DNA of 51,765 bases from Mycolicibacter sinensis (lineage in GTDB: Bacteria > Actinomycetota > Actinomycetes > Mycobacteriales > Mycobacteriaceae): assembly GCF_001667375.1 (NCBI RefSeq), contig NZ_LZIN01000091.1:1-51765 (forward strand), in the 5' to 3' direction. The notes below the pieces were generated by a model. That model did not search any database. It worked only from the letters and a program-made list of their open reading frames with translations, and was not told the origin of the DNA. A program made the translations under genes and the position numbers. This document shows positions 16,044 to 25,077 of this stretch, one piece after another (position 1 is the stretch's first letter; the number at the start of each line of letters is the position of its first letter).

Positions 16044-18878
16044 GTGGCAGACCCCTCGCTTTTTAAGGGCCCTTTTTCAGATGCACCGGCGGTGCCGGCC
16101 GAGCACGAGGACTTGCCCGACCGGCTGAGGGTCCACTCCCTGGCCCGGGTGCTGGGAACCACCAGCAAGCGGGTACTGGATGCCCTCATCGAGCTGGATG
16201 GCCGGGCGCGCAGCGCCCACTCCAGCGTGGACCGCGTCGAGGCAGTCCGCGTGCGTGACCTGCTGGATTCGATCGGGAAGCCGACCGCCGAGGTGGCCGA
16301 GGAGACCGGTGATGTCGCCGAGGAGCCCGAGTCCCGGCTGCTGCTGGAGACCGCCCCGGAGGCCGCCAGCGCGCGGGTCGCCGACTACATGCCGCTGTTC
16401 GTGGCGCCGCAGCCGGTCACTTTCGAGCCCCCCGCGTCCGACGACAGCGACGACAGCGACGACGGCTCCGACGATGACGACGACCTCGGCGCCGACGCCG
16501 ACGCCGACGCCGACGACGAGAACGGGGACCGTCCCGCCAGCCGTCGCCGCCGTCGCGGCCGGCGCGGACGCGGTCGGGGCCGCGGCTCCGAGGGGGGCGC
16601 CCCAGACGACACGGCCGACACCGCCGACTCCGACGATGACACCGAGGACACCGAGGACGACGATTCGGCCGCGGAATCCGACGAGACCACCGATACCGAT
16701 GACGGCGGCGACGACGAGACCGATTCCGCCGACGAGACGGGTAGCCGGCGCCGGCGCCGCCGCCGTCGCCGAAAGACCGGTAACGGCGACGACGACGACA
16801 CCGGGTCCGCCGATGACCCGCCCAACACCGTCGTGCACGAACGGACACCGCGCGCCAAGACCGCCAGGAACGCCAAGAACGAGAAGAGCTCCTCGGACGA
16901 CGAGATCCAGGGCATCACCGGGTCCACGCGCCTGGAGGCCAAACGTCAGCGTCGCCGCGACGGGCGTGACGCCGGGCGCCGCCGCCCGCCGATCCTGAGC
17001 GAGGCCGAGTTCCTGGCCCGCCGCGAGGCCGTGGAACGCCGGATGGTGGTCCGCGACCGGGTCCGCACCGAGCCGCCGCACATCGGCGCCCGCTACACCC
17101 AGATCGCCGTGCTCGAAGACGGCGTGATGGTCGAGCACTTCGTCACCTCGGCGGCATCGACCTCCCTGGTCGGCAACGTCTATCTGGGCATCGTGCAGAA
17201 CGTGTTGCCGTCGATGGAGGCCGCGTTCGTCGACATCGGTCGCGGCCGCAACGGCGTGCTCTATGCCGGCGAGGTGAACTGGGAGGCCGCCGGCCTGGGC
17301 GGCGCCAACCGCAAGATCGAGCAGGCGCTCAAGCCGGGCGACTACGTCGTGGTGCAGGTCAGCAAGGATCCGATCGGGCACAAGGGCGCCCGGCTGACCA
17401 CGCAGGTCTCGCTGGCCGGCCGCTACCTGGTATATGTGCCGGGAGCGTCGTCGACCGGGATCAGCCGCAAGCTGCCCGACACCGAGCGTCAGCGGCTCAA
17501 GGAGATCCTGCGCGAGGTGGTGCCCGCCGATGCCGGCGTGATCATCCGCACCGCGTCGGAGGGCGTCAAAGAAGAGGACATCCGCGCCGACGTGGAACGT
17601 CTCCAGGAGCGCTGGAACCAGATCGAGGCGACCGCGGCCGAGACCAAGGCGAAAGCCGCCGGCGCTGCGGTGGCGCTCTACGAAGAGCCCGATGTCCTGG
17701 TCAAGGTGATCCGCGACCTGTTCAACGAGGACTTCTCCGAGCTGGTGGTCTCCGGTGACGACGCCTGGGCGACGATCAACGAGTACGTGGGATCGGTGGC
17801 GCCGGAATTGCTGCCGAAGCTGACCCGCTACCCTGGGCCCGCGCAGGGCGCGGAAGAGCAAGCCGGTCAAGCCGGCCCGGACGTGTTCGCCGTGCACCGC
17901 ATCGACGAGCAACTGGCCAAGGCGATGGATCGCAAGGTCTGGCTGCCCTCCGGCGGAACCCTGGTGATCGATCGGACCGAGGCCATGACGGTCGTCGACG
18001 TCAACACCGGCAAGTTCACCGGATCCGGGGGCAACCTCGAGGAGACGGTGACCAAGAACAACCTGGAGGCCGCCGAGGAGATCGTGCGCCAGCTGCGCCT
18101 GCGCGACATCGGCGGCATCATCGTCATCGACTTCATCGACATGGTGCTGGAGTCCAACCGCGACCTGGTGCTGCGCCGGCTGACCGAGGCGCTGGGACGG
18201 GACCGCACCCGCCACCAGGTCTCAGAGGTGACGTCGCTCGGTTTGATCCAGCTGACCCGCAAGCGGCTGGGCACCGGGCTGATCGAGGCGTTCTCGACGT
18301 CGTGTCAGCACTGCGCCGGGCGCGGCATCATGGTGCACGCCGACCCGGTCGACTCGGCCGCGCCGGGGCGCAAGTCCGAGCCGAGCAGCCGTCGCAGCAA
18401 GCGGTCGAAGAAGCCCAAGGTCGACGAACCGGTGGTGGCCAAGGTTCCGGTGCACACCCCCGGTGACCATCCGATGTTCAAGGCGATGGCCGCGGCCAGC
18501 GACCGCCACGACGACGAGGCGGACGAGCCGCAGGACGCGACCGACACCGACGAGCAGCCCGACGCCGATACCGAGGAGCAGCTGCCGGTGGAGGCCGTCG
18601 AGGAGGCGGCTGACGACGAGGACACCGAGGACACCGAAGACTCCGAGGACACCGACGAAGACACCGAGGACGCCGACGACGACTCCGATGAGGATGACGT
18701 CGAGGTCGATCTGGACGACGATGACGACGACTTCGACGACGATCTGGATGTCATCGACGAGTCGGACGATTCGGATGAGGCCGACGAGTCCGACCAGGAC
18801 ACGCTGGCCGCGGCGGCGCCCTACGAACGTCCCCGGCGGCGGCGGGCGGCGGCCCGTCCGGCCGGGCCGCCCAGCTGA
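16044..18878 (+). CDS. rne: Ribonuclease E/G
   Basis: Single-strand endoribonuclease that starts mRNA decay and matures rRNA. The 944 residues run as follows: an N-terminal helical segment (LRVHSLARVLGTTSKRVLDAL) resembling the IF2 N-terminal fold; an intrinsically disordered stretch of alternating acidic blocks and Arg-rich blocks (about 130-260); the catalytic core with an S1 domain near 350-430 and the magnesium site in VVDVNTGKF and IVIDFIDM; the zinc-link cysteines in SCQHCAGRG; and a C-terminal acidic tail of Asp/Glu repeats. The order matches M. tuberculosis Rne. The GTG start follows GAGGAG at good distance. Confidence 0.97.
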   Translation: MADPSLFKGPFSDAPAVPAEHEDLPDRLRVHSLARVLGTTSKRVLDALIELDGRARSAHSSVDRVEAVRVRDLLDSIGKPTAEVAEETGDVAEEPESRLLLETAPEAASARVADYMPLFVAPQPVTFEPPASDDSDDSDDGSDDDDDLGADADADADDENGDRPASRRRRRGRRGRGRGRGSEGGAPDDTADTADSDDDTEDTEDDDSAAESDETTDTDDGGDDETDSADETGSRRRRRRRRRKTGNGDDDDTGSADDPPNTVVHERTPRAKTARNAKNEKSSSDDEIQGITGSTRLEAKRQRRRDGRDAGRRRPPILSEAEFLARREAVERRMVVRDRVRTEPPHIGARYTQIAVLEDGVMVEHFVTSAASTSLVGNVYLGIVQNVLPSMEAAFVDIGRGRNGVLYAGEVNWEAAGLGGANRKIEQALKPGDYVVVQVSKDPIGHKGARLTTQVSLAGRYLVYVPGASSTGISRKLPDTERQRLKEILREVVPADAGVIIRTASEGVKEEDIRADVERLQERWNQIEATAAETKAKAAGAAVALYEEPDVLVKVIRDLFNEDFSELVVSGDDAWATINEYVGSVAPELLPKLTRYPGPAQGAEEQAGQAGPDVFAVHRIDEQLAKAMDRKVWLPSGGTLVIDRTEAMTVVDVNTGKFTGSGGNLEETVTKNNLEAAEEIVRQLRLRDIGGIIVIDFIDMVLESNRDLVLRRLTEALGRDRTRHQVSEVTSLGLIQLTRKRLGTGLIEAFSTSCQHCAGRGIMVHADPVDSAAPGRKSEPSSRRSKRSKKPKVDEPVVAKVPVHTPGDHPMFKAMAAASDRHDDEADEPQDATDTDEQPDADTEEQLPVEAVEEAADDEDTEDTEDSEDTDEDTEDADDDSDEDDVEVDLDDDDDDFDDDLDVIDESDDSDEADESDQDTLAAAAPYERPRRRRAAARPAGPPS

Positions 18879-18889
18879 GAAGGGCCGGT

Positions 18890-18926
18890 TTGACCCTTTA
18901 GTCGCTGGTCAAGTACCCTAGACCAG
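18890..18926 (+). promoter_or_regulatory. rplU-rpmA promoter with inverted repeat over the -10
   Basis: TTGACC (18890-18895) and TACCCT (18914-18919) with 18-base spacing make a good sigma-A promoter, with a start near 18926 and a leader of about 90 bases. CTGGTC (18905-18910) and GACCAG (18921-18926) form an exact inverted repeat centred on the -10, a position where a bound regulator would block polymerase. Confidence 0.55.
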
Positions 18927-19017
18927 TTGTCACCAGGCCGGTGGACTCGGCCGACAAACCCCAGCTGTACGCGAGCCTCGATAGCGCGCGCTCCGAAAGA
19001 AGAGGAAGACACCAACG

Positions 19018-19329
19018 ATGGCGACGTACGCAATCGTCAAAACCGGCGGCAAGCAGTACAAGGTTGCCGTCGGCGACGTGCTCAAGGTGGAGAAGCTCGA
19101 GTCCGAGCCGGGTGCATCGGTATCGCTGCCGGTCGCGCTGGTGGTGGACGGCACCACCGTCACCACCGACGCCGCCAAGCTGGCGAAGGTCGCGGTCACC
19201 GGCGAGGTGCTCGAGCACACCAAGGGCCCCAAGATCCGCATCCACAAGTTCAAGAACAAGACCGGCTACCACAAGCGGCAGGGTCACCGTCAGCAGCTGA
19301 CCGTGCTCAAGGTCACCGGAATCAAGTAG
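19018..19329 (+). CDS. rplU: 50S ribosomal protein L21
   Basis: Binds 23S rRNA in the large subunit. The 103-residue protein has the usual start MATYAIVKTGGKQYKVAVGDVLKVE and the C-terminal signature KIRIHKFKNKTGYHKRQGHRQ. The ribosome site AGAGGAAG precedes the ATG. rpmA follows 14 bases downstream, the standard L21-L27 pairing, with obg next. Confidence 0.98.
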   Translation: MATYAIVKTGGKQYKVAVGDVLKVEKLESEPGASVSLPVALVVDGTTVTTDAAKLAKVAVTGEVLEHTKGPKIRIHKFKNKTGYHKRQGHRQQLTVLKVTGIK

Positions 19330-19343
19330 CAGGAGGCAGCGAG

Positions 19344-19610
19344 ATGGCACACAAGAAGGGCGCTTCCAGCTCACGGAACGGCCGCGATTCAAACGCGCAG
19401 CGACTCGGGGTCAAGCGGTTCGGCGGCCAGGTCGTCAAGGCCGGCGAGATTTTGGTGCGGCAGCGGGGTACGCATTTCCACCCGGGCATCAACGTCGGGC
19501 GCGGCGGCGACGACACGCTGTTCGCCACGGCACCCGGCTCGGTCGAGTTCGGCCAGAAGCGCGGCCGCAAGACCGTCAGCATCGTGCCTGTCGCCCGCGC
19601 GGAGAGTTAA
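19344..19610 (+). CDS. rpmA: 50S ribosomal protein L27
   Basis: Large-subunit protein whose N-terminal tail reaches the peptidyl-transferase centre. The 88 residues begin MAHKKGASSSRNGRDSNAQRLG and include GTHFHPGINVGRGGDDTLFA, typical of L27. AGGAGG lies just ahead of the ATG. There is no cleavable N-terminal extension of the kind seen in Firmicutes. Confidence 0.98.
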   Translation: MAHKKGASSSRNGRDSNAQRLGVKRFGGQVVKAGEILVRQRGTHFHPGINVGRGGDDTLFATAPGSVEFGQKRGRKTVSIVPVARAES

Positions 19611-19712
19611 CCAACCGGCCCCGCGTCGCGAGCGTGCACTGACTGCGAAGAAGAGCAACGAAACTCGCAGTGGTTACCCGCTCGACGCGTGGGACGGGTG
19701 AGAGGAAGCCCG

Positions 19713-21158
19713 ATGTCCCGGTTCGTCGACCGCGTCGTCATCCATGTGCGCGCGGGCGACGGGGGTAACGGCTGCGCGTCGATTCACCGGGAGAAGTTCA
19801 AGCCGCTCGGCGGTCCGGACGGGGGCAACGGTGGTCGCGGCGGCAGCGTCGTGCTGGTTGTCGACGGCGGCGTGCACACGCTGTTGGACTTCCACTTCCG
19901 GCCGCACATCAACGCCGCGTCCGGAAAACAGGGGCAGGGCAGCAACAAGGACGGCGCTGCCGGGTCCGACCTGGAGATCAAGGTGCCGGACGGCACCGTC
20001 GTGCTCGACGAACACGGGCGGCTGCTGGCCGACCTGGTGGGCTCCGGCGCCCGCTTCGAAGCCGCCTCGGGTGGCCGCGGCGGATTGGGCAACGCCGCAC
20101 TGGTGTCGCGAGCCCGCAAGGCGCCGGGATTCGCGCTGCTGGGGGAGAAGGGCGAAACCCGCGATCTCACCCTGGAACTCAAGACGGTCGCCGACGTCGG
20201 TCTGATCGGCTTCCCGTCGGCGGGCAAATCTGCACTGGTGTCAGTGATCTCGGCGGCCAAACCGAAGATCGCCGACTACCCGTTCACCACGCTGGCGCCC
20301 AACCTGGGGGTGGTCTCCGCCGGGGACAACACTTTCACCGCCGCCGACGTGCCGGGTCTGATCCCGGGCGCGTCGGCCGGGCGCGGGCTGGGTTTGGACT
20401 TCCTGCGCCACATCGAGCGTTGCGCGGTGCTGGTGCACGTCATCGACTGTGCAACTGCGGAACCGGGCCGCGACCCGATCTCCGACATCGAGGCAATCGA
20501 AGCCGAACTGGCCGCCTATACGCCCACCATGCAAGGGGATTCAGCGCTGGGCGACCTGGTGGACCGGCCGCGCGCGGTGGTGCTCAACAAGATCGACATA
20601 CCCGAAGCGCGAGAGATGGCCGAATTCGTCCGGGACGACATCGCGGCCGAGCGTGGCTGGCCGGTGTTCGAAGTATCGACGGTGAGCCGGGAAGGATTGC
20701 GCCCGTTGACGTTCGCGCTGGCCGAGATGGTGTCGGCCTATCGTGCGGCGCGGCCGGAGCCGGTGGCGCGCCGGCCGGTGATCCGGCCGGTACCCGCCGG
20801 AGAGACCGGGTTCACCGTGGAAGAGGATGGTTGCGGGGCTTTCGTTGTGCATGGGATTCAGCCCGAGCGCTGGGTGCATCAGACCAACTTCGACAACGAC
20901 GAGGCGGTCGGCTACCTGGGTGACCGACTGGCGCGCCTGGGCGTCGAGGACGAGCTGCTGCGGCTGGGCGCCAAGCCGGGCTGCGCCGTGACGATCGGGG
21001 AGATGACCTTCGACTGGGAGCCGGCAACACCGGCCGGGGTCGATATGACGCTTTCTGGTCGGGGCACCGACAGCAGGCTGGAGCGCACTGATCGGGTCGG
21101 GGCCGCCGAACGCAAGGTCGCGCGCAAACAGCGCCGAGAGCACTCGGAGGAGCCGTGA
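19713..21158 (+). CDS. obg: GTPase Obg/CgtA
   Basis: Ribosome-associated GTPase involved in 50S assembly and stress signalling. The 481-residue protein has the glycine-rich Obg fold (GDGGNGCASIHREKFKP, GGRGGLGNAAL), the G domain from about residue 160 with P-loop GFPSAGKSAL, switch region DVPGLIPGA and NKID specificity motif, and a C-terminal OCT domain (about 340-425) with a basic tail. The ATG at 19713 follows GAGAGGA; an upstream in-frame ATG at 19689 lacks a ribosome site. It overlaps proB by GTGA. Confidence 0.97.
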   Translation: MSRFVDRVVIHVRAGDGGNGCASIHREKFKPLGGPDGGNGGRGGSVVLVVDGGVHTLLDFHFRPHINAASGKQGQGSNKDGAAGSDLEIKVPDGTVVLDEHGRLLADLVGSGARFEAASGGRGGLGNAALVSRARKAPGFALLGEKGETRDLTLELKTVADVGLIGFPSAGKSALVSVISAAKPKIADYPFTTLAPNLGVVSAGDNTFTAADVPGLIPGASAGRGLGLDFLRHIERCAVLVHVIDCATAEPGRDPISDIEAIEAELAAYTPTMQGDSALGDLVDRPRAVVLNKIDIPEAREMAEFVRDDIAAERGWPVFEVSTVSREGLRPLTFALAEMVSAYRAARPEPVARRPVIRPVPAGETGFTVEEDGCGAFVVHGIQPERWVHQTNFDNDEAVGYLGDRLARLGVEDELLRLGAKPGCAVTIGEMTFDWEPATPAGVDMTLSGRGTDSRLERTDRVGAAERKVARKQRREHSEEP

Positions 21159-22261
21159 CGGGCGGCGGTGCGCGCGAAGCGATTCGGCGCGCGCGTCGCG
21201 TCGTGGTCAAGATCGGCACCACCGCACTGACCGCCGAGAACGGTATGTTCGATGCGGCCCGGCTGGCCGGTCTCGCCGAGGTGATCGAAGCCCGGATGAA
21301 GTCCGGGTCGGATGTGGTGATCGTGTCGTCCGGGGCCATCGCCGCCGGTCTGGAGCCGCTGGGATTGCTGAAGCGGCCAACCGATCTGGCCACCAAACAG
21401 GCTGCCGCCAGCGTGGGCCAGGTGGCGTTGGTCAATGCCTGGAGTGCCGCCTTCGGCCGGTTCGGCCGCACCGTCGGGCAGGTGCTGCTCACCGCGCAGG
21501 ACGTGTCGATGCGGGTATCGCACACCAATGCCGCCCGCACCCTGGACCGGCTACGGGCCCTGCACGCGGTCGCGATCGTCAACGAGAACGACACGGTGGC
21601 CACCAGCGAGATCCGGTTCGGCGACAATGACCGGCTCTCGGCGCTGGTGGCCCACCTGGTGGGCGCCGATGCGCTGGTGCTGCTTTCCGACATCGACGGC
21701 CTCTACGATTCCGATCCGCGCAAGGGCCCGGCCCGGCTGGTCCCCGAGGTGTCCGGACCGGAGGATCTCGCCGACGTGGTGGCCAGCGAGGGCAGTCACC
21801 TGGGCACCGGCGGCATGGTGTCGAAGCTGTCTTCGGCGCTGCTGGCCGCCGACGCGGGCGTTCCGGTGCTGCTGGCCGCCGCCAGTGCAGCCGGCGCGGC
21901 CCTGGGTGACGCTTCGGTGGGCACCGTCTTTGCGCCGCGGGCGCAGCGGTTGTCGGCGCGCAAGTTCTGGGTACGCCATGCCGCCGACGCGGCGGGGAGG
22001 CTGACGCTGGACGCCGGGGCCGTCGAGGCGGTGCTGAGGCGGCGTGGCTCGCTGCTGGCCGCGGGGATCACCGGCGCATCAGGACGATTCCACGGCGGCG
22101 ACGTGGTCGACCTGTGCGGCCCGGACGGCTCGGTGGTGGCGCGCGGCGTCGTCGGTTACGACGCGGTGGAGCTGACCGGGATGATCGGTCATTCCACCGC
22201 CGAGTTGTCGGCGGATGCCCGCCGCCCCGTCGTCCATGCTGACGACCTGGTCGCGGTGTAG
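21155..22261 (+). CDS. proB: Glutamate 5-kinase
   Basis: First step of proline synthesis, phosphorylating glutamate. The 368 residues have the kinase motifs VVVKIGTTALT, VIVSSGAIAAGL and NENDTVATSEIRFGDNDRLSA, the ATP-binding GTGGMVSKL, and a C-terminal PUA domain (about 280-355). GTG 21155 overlaps the obg stop. In H37Rv nadE follows directly; here a 5.6-kb accessory block intervenes, and proA lies 10 kb downstream. Confidence 0.96.
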   Translation: MTGGGAREAIRRARRVVVKIGTTALTAENGMFDAARLAGLAEVIEARMKSGSDVVIVSSGAIAAGLEPLGLLKRPTDLATKQAAASVGQVALVNAWSAAFGRFGRTVGQVLLTAQDVSMRVSHTNAARTLDRLRALHAVAIVNENDTVATSEIRFGDNDRLSALVAHLVGADALVLLSDIDGLYDSDPRKGPARLVPEVSGPEDLADVVASEGSHLGTGGMVSKLSSALLAADAGVPVLLAAASAAGAALGDASVGTVFAPRAQRLSARKFWVRHAADAAGRLTLDAGAVEAVLRRRGSLLAAGITGASGRFHGGDVVDLCGPDGSVVARGVVGYDAVELTGMIGHSTAELSADARRPVVHADDLVAV

Positions 22262-22273
22262 GACCGTGCCTGC

Positions 22274-23035
22274 GTGAGCACGGTATTCACCATCGACGGG
22301 GCGGGCTGGAGCGGATTCCTGCGGTTCATGTGCCGAGGTGCTGTCACCAACGGCAAGACCATCCGAAGCGTCGAGTACCCCAACACCTACTTCGACGGCC
22401 TGCGCTATGTGCCCGCGGTCAAAGCGGTGGAACGCGGCGCCCGAGCCCTCGACGACATGTTGGTCGCCCACTTCAACGGGAACCCCGATGCCGATGATGT
22501 GCTGGTCTACGCGGTGAGCATGGGGTCGCAGGTTGCCTGCAAATGGCTGCGCGACTACGGGCCGGCCTCCTCGATCCCCGCCGGCAAAGTGTCGTTCCTG
22601 CTGCTGGCCAACCCAGAACAGCCCTTCCACGGCATCTACCAGGCCGACCCCAAACTGGTCTGGTTCATGAAGCTGCCCGACTACGGCGGCGTGGGCGTGC
22701 CGCAGAACACGCCCTTCGCGGTGACGGACCTGTGCCGCCAGTACGACGGCATGGCCGATTTCCCCAATCTGCCCGCTGCACAAGTCGATTCGAGGGCTGT
22801 CACCAACGCATTGCTGGGGCTGGTCACCGTCCACAACAACTACTTCAGGGTCGATATCAACAGCCCTGGCAACCTCCGCACCAGCCGCGGCAACATCACC
22901 TACGTGTTCTCGCCGACGCGCGTGCCGCCGGTCGGCAGGTTCACGGCGACGTTCGGCGCCCGGCGCACCAAGCAGCGGCGCAAGATCGAGGTCTGCTACG
23001 ACCGCTCGGCCTGGGACGGCCCGGCGTTCAGATAG
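22274..23035 (+). CDS. PE-PPE-domain serine hydrolase without PE/PPE module
   Basis: The 253 residues match the PE-PPE (PF08237-type) alpha/beta-hydrolase domain that normally follows a PE or PPE module in mycobacteria. Visible features are the nucleophile elbow AVSMG (S82, with alanine in place of the usual first glycine), LLLANPEQP, the conserved QYDGMADFP (candidate acid D158) and VHNNYF (candidate base H187). There is no PE or PPE module, signal peptide or secretion motif, so the product may be cytosolic. It starts at GTG 22274, 12 bases after proB, and its end overlaps the convergent TetR gene by 40 bases. The substrate, perhaps an ester or lipid, is unknown. Confidence 0.7.
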   Translation: MSTVFTIDGAGWSGFLRFMCRGAVTNGKTIRSVEYPNTYFDGLRYVPAVKAVERGARALDDMLVAHFNGNPDADDVLVYAVSMGSQVACKWLRDYGPASSIPAGKVSFLLLANPEQPFHGIYQADPKLVWFMKLPDYGGVGVPQNTPFAVTDLCRQYDGMADFPNLPAAQVDSRAVTNALLGLVTVHNNYFRVDINSPGNLRTSRGNITYVFSPTRVPPVGRFTATFGARRTKQRRKIEVCYDRSAWDGPAFR

Positions 23036-23646
23036 AGTGCGCCCCAGACGATTTCGGTCAGCGCGGTGGCGAGCTCGGAATCGTAATCCGCACCCCGGGC
23101 CGGTAGGTTCTGCTGACAGGCCCGCTCGACCATCCAGGTCAGCGCACTGGCCGTGGCCGCCGCCGGTAATGCGCGGCGAATGGAGCCGCCGGCCTGGCCG
23201 TCCTCGATGATGTGGGCCACCCGGTCCGAGATGCCGGCCAGCAACTCCCGGTAGGTGGTTGCCACCTGCGGGTCGTAGCCGGCCATCTCGCTGAGCGCGA
23301 TCAGCAGCGGTTGGTGCTGCCGATAGCTGGCGATGATCGCGGTCATTGCGGCGCGCACATCGTCGGGATCGCGGCGATGGGCGACATTCCACCAGCGCTC
23401 GGCGCCCGACGCGAGATCGCCGAACACCTGGCCGGCGAGCCGGCGCAGCAGATGGCCCTTGTCCTCGAAATAGATGTAGAAGTTGGCGCGCGACATCCCG
23501 GCCTCGGTGGCGAGTCGGTCCACGCTGAGTTCGGTGAAGCTGGCGCCGTCGCCCATCAGCCGCTCGGTGGCGTCCAGCAGGCGGCGCTCGATCTGCTCGC
23601 GACGGGCCTGCCGGGCCGCTTGCGGCTTCCGGGTGACGGAGGGCAT
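22996..23646 (-). CDS. TetR/AcrR family transcriptional regulator
   Basis: A 216-residue repressor-type protein with an N-terminal helix-turn-helix (RREQIERRLLDATERL, then LSVDRLATEAGMSRANFYIYFEDKGHLLRRL, about 15-70) and a helical ligand-binding C-terminal half. It diverges from the P450 gene, and the dyad TAGAC-GCAGT-GTCTA at 23680-23694 lies in their shared control region, so it probably controls itself and the P450. The ATG at 23646 is preferred because TACCCT lies exactly 6 bases before it on the minus strand (leaderless); an ATG at 23673 is possible. The inducer is unknown. Confidence 0.85.
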   Translation of the reverse strand: MPSVTRKPQAARQARREQIERRLLDATERLMGDGASFTELSVDRLATEAGMSRANFYIYFEDKGHLLRRLAGQVFGDLASGAERWWNVAHRRDPDDVRAAMTAIIASYRQHQPLLIALSEMAGYDPQVATTYRELLAGISDRVAHIIEDGQAGGSIRRALPAAATASALTWMVERACQQNLPARGADYDSELATALTEIVWGALYLNAGPSQAERS

Positions 23647-23652
23647 GGGTCC

Positions 23653-23658
23653 AGGGTA
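23653..23658 (-). promoter_or_regulatory. -10 element of a leaderless TetR promoter
   Basis: On the minus strand TACCCT is followed by 6 bases and the ATG at 23646. No clear -35 is seen. Confidence 0.4.
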
Positions 23659-23674
23659 AACCGCAATCGACATG

Positions 23675-23703
23675 TTGACTAGACGCAGTGTCTAAATTAC
23701 GGT
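23675..23703 (+). promoter_or_regulatory. P450 promoter with TetR operator in its spacer
   Basis: TTGACT (23675-23680) and TACGGT (23698-23703) stand exactly 17 bases apart, a near-ideal sigma-A promoter with a start near 23710. The spacer holds the inverted repeat TAGAC-GCAGT-GTCTA (23680-23694), the likely site of the divergent TetR protein, which would block polymerase when bound. Confidence 0.6.
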
Positions 23704-23738
23704 TTGTGGGCGAAGTCACAGACCGCAAAGGGGCAACC

Positions 23739-24998
23739 ATGACCGCGACGACCGCTTCCGCCCGCAGCTACGACCTGATCGACCTGTCCTCGCGGGCGTT
23801 CTGGTCGACCACCGCCGCCGATCGGGAACGAGCGTTCGCCGTCCTGCGTGCCGAACGACCGGTGAGCTGGCACCCTCCGGTCGAAGACTCGATGCTCAAC
23901 GATCCCGATGACCCGGGTTATTGGGCGGTCACCCGGCACGCCGACATCGTCACGGTGAGCCGCGCCAACGACGTGTTCCTGTCCGGCAAGGGCGTGCAGT
24001 TCGAGAACGTTCCCGCGGAGCTGCTGGAGACGACGCAGTCCTTCCTGGCCATGGATCCGCCCCGGCACACCAAGCTGCGCAAGTTGGCCACCGCGGCCTT
24101 CACTCCCCGGCAGGTCCGGCGCATCGAGGACTCGATCAAGGCCAGTGCCACGGCCATCGTCGAAGAGTTGAAGGCTGCCGGCAGCGGCGCCGACTTCGTC
24201 GACTACTGCGCCAAGGAGCTGCCGCTGCGCACGCTGTCGGACATGATGGGCATCCCCGAATCCGAGCGGGAGCGGGTCGCTGAGGCCGCGGATGCACTGG
24301 TGACGGCCAACGACCCGGTCTGTCTGGCCGGCCGTAACCCGCTGGAGGTCATGTTCGAGTCCGTGACGTACCTGCATCAGGTGGCCGGCACGCTGGCCGC
24401 GCAGCGCCGCGAGAACCCCGGTGACGACCTGTTCAGCAGCCTGGTGAACACCGAGGTCGACGGTGATCGGCTCACCGACGCGGAAGTGGCCGCCTACTTC
24501 GTGCTGCTCTCGGTGGCGGGCAACGACACCACGCGGCAGACCACCAGCCACGCGCTGCGGGCACTGACCACCTTCCCCGACCAACGGGCCTGGCTGCTGG
24601 AGGATTTCGACCGGCGTATCGGGATGGCCGTCGAGGAGTTCATTCGCCACGCCACCCCGGTGATGACCTTCCGGCGTACCGCCGCAACCGATTACGAGCT
24701 CGGCGGTCAGACCATCCGGGCCGGCGACAAGGTGGCGATGTTCTATGCGTCCGGCAACTGGGACGAGACGGTGTTCGAGGACCCCGACCGCCTGGATCTG
24801 AGCCGTGACCCCAATCCGCACCTCGGTTTCGGTGGCGGCGGGCAGCATTACTGCCTGGGGACGCATGTGGCGCGGGCACAGCTGCGCGCCATCTTCGGCG
24901 AATTGCTACGCGAGCTGCCGGACATCGAGGCCGGTGAGCCGGAGTACGTGGCGGGCAGCTTCATCCACGGTATCCGTGCCATGCCCTGCACGTTCTGA
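23739..24998 (+). CDS. Cytochrome P450
   Basis: A 419-residue soluble P450 with the I-helix motif AGNDTT, the K-helix E-x-x-R in EEFIRHATP, and the heme-binding loop FGGGGQHYCLG with the ligand cysteine near residue 371. The overall look is that of the CYP124/125/142 group that oxidises branched lipids and sterols, but I cannot assign a family or substrate. The ATG at 23739 has AAAGGGG just upstream; the in-frame GTG at 23688 would lie ahead of the predicted transcription start and is rejected. It is probably repressed by the adjacent TetR protein. Electron partners are not encoded nearby. Confidence 0.9.
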   Translation: MTATTASARSYDLIDLSSRAFWSTTAADRERAFAVLRAERPVSWHPPVEDSMLNDPDDPGYWAVTRHADIVTVSRANDVFLSGKGVQFENVPAELLETTQSFLAMDPPRHTKLRKLATAAFTPRQVRRIEDSIKASATAIVEELKAAGSGADFVDYCAKELPLRTLSDMMGIPESERERVAEAADALVTANDPVCLAGRNPLEVMFESVTYLHQVAGTLAAQRRENPGDDLFSSLVNTEVDGDRLTDAEVAAYFVLLSVAGNDTTRQTTSHALRALTTFPDQRAWLLEDFDRRIGMAVEEFIRHATPVMTFRRTAATDYELGGQTIRAGDKVAMFYASGNWDETVFEDPDRLDLSRDPNPHLGFGGGGQHYCLGTHVARAQLRAIFGELLRELPDIEAGEPEYVAGSFIHGIRAMPCTF

Positions 24999-25021
24999 TC
25001 GGGGGCGCGGTCCATGGGCGC

Positions 25022-25077
25022 GAGCAGACGCGAAAGCCCCTAAATCGCTCCGCAAAAGGGGGCTTTCACGTCTGCTC
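25022..25077. terminator. Bidirectional terminator between P450 and MFS genes
   Basis: A very long hairpin: positions 25022-25040 (GAGCAGACGCGAAAGCCCC) pair with 25059-25077 at all but one of 19 positions, and one more pair can form outside. The 3' arm includes the last codons and stop of the minus-strand transporter gene, so part of the terminator is coding. It serves both convergent genes. Confidence 0.8.

Noticed and set aside
16385..18802. Minus-strand frames within rne, including Ser-rich ones
   Set aside because: They are complements of the Asp/Glu and Arg codon blocks of RNase E, which avoid stops on the other strand.
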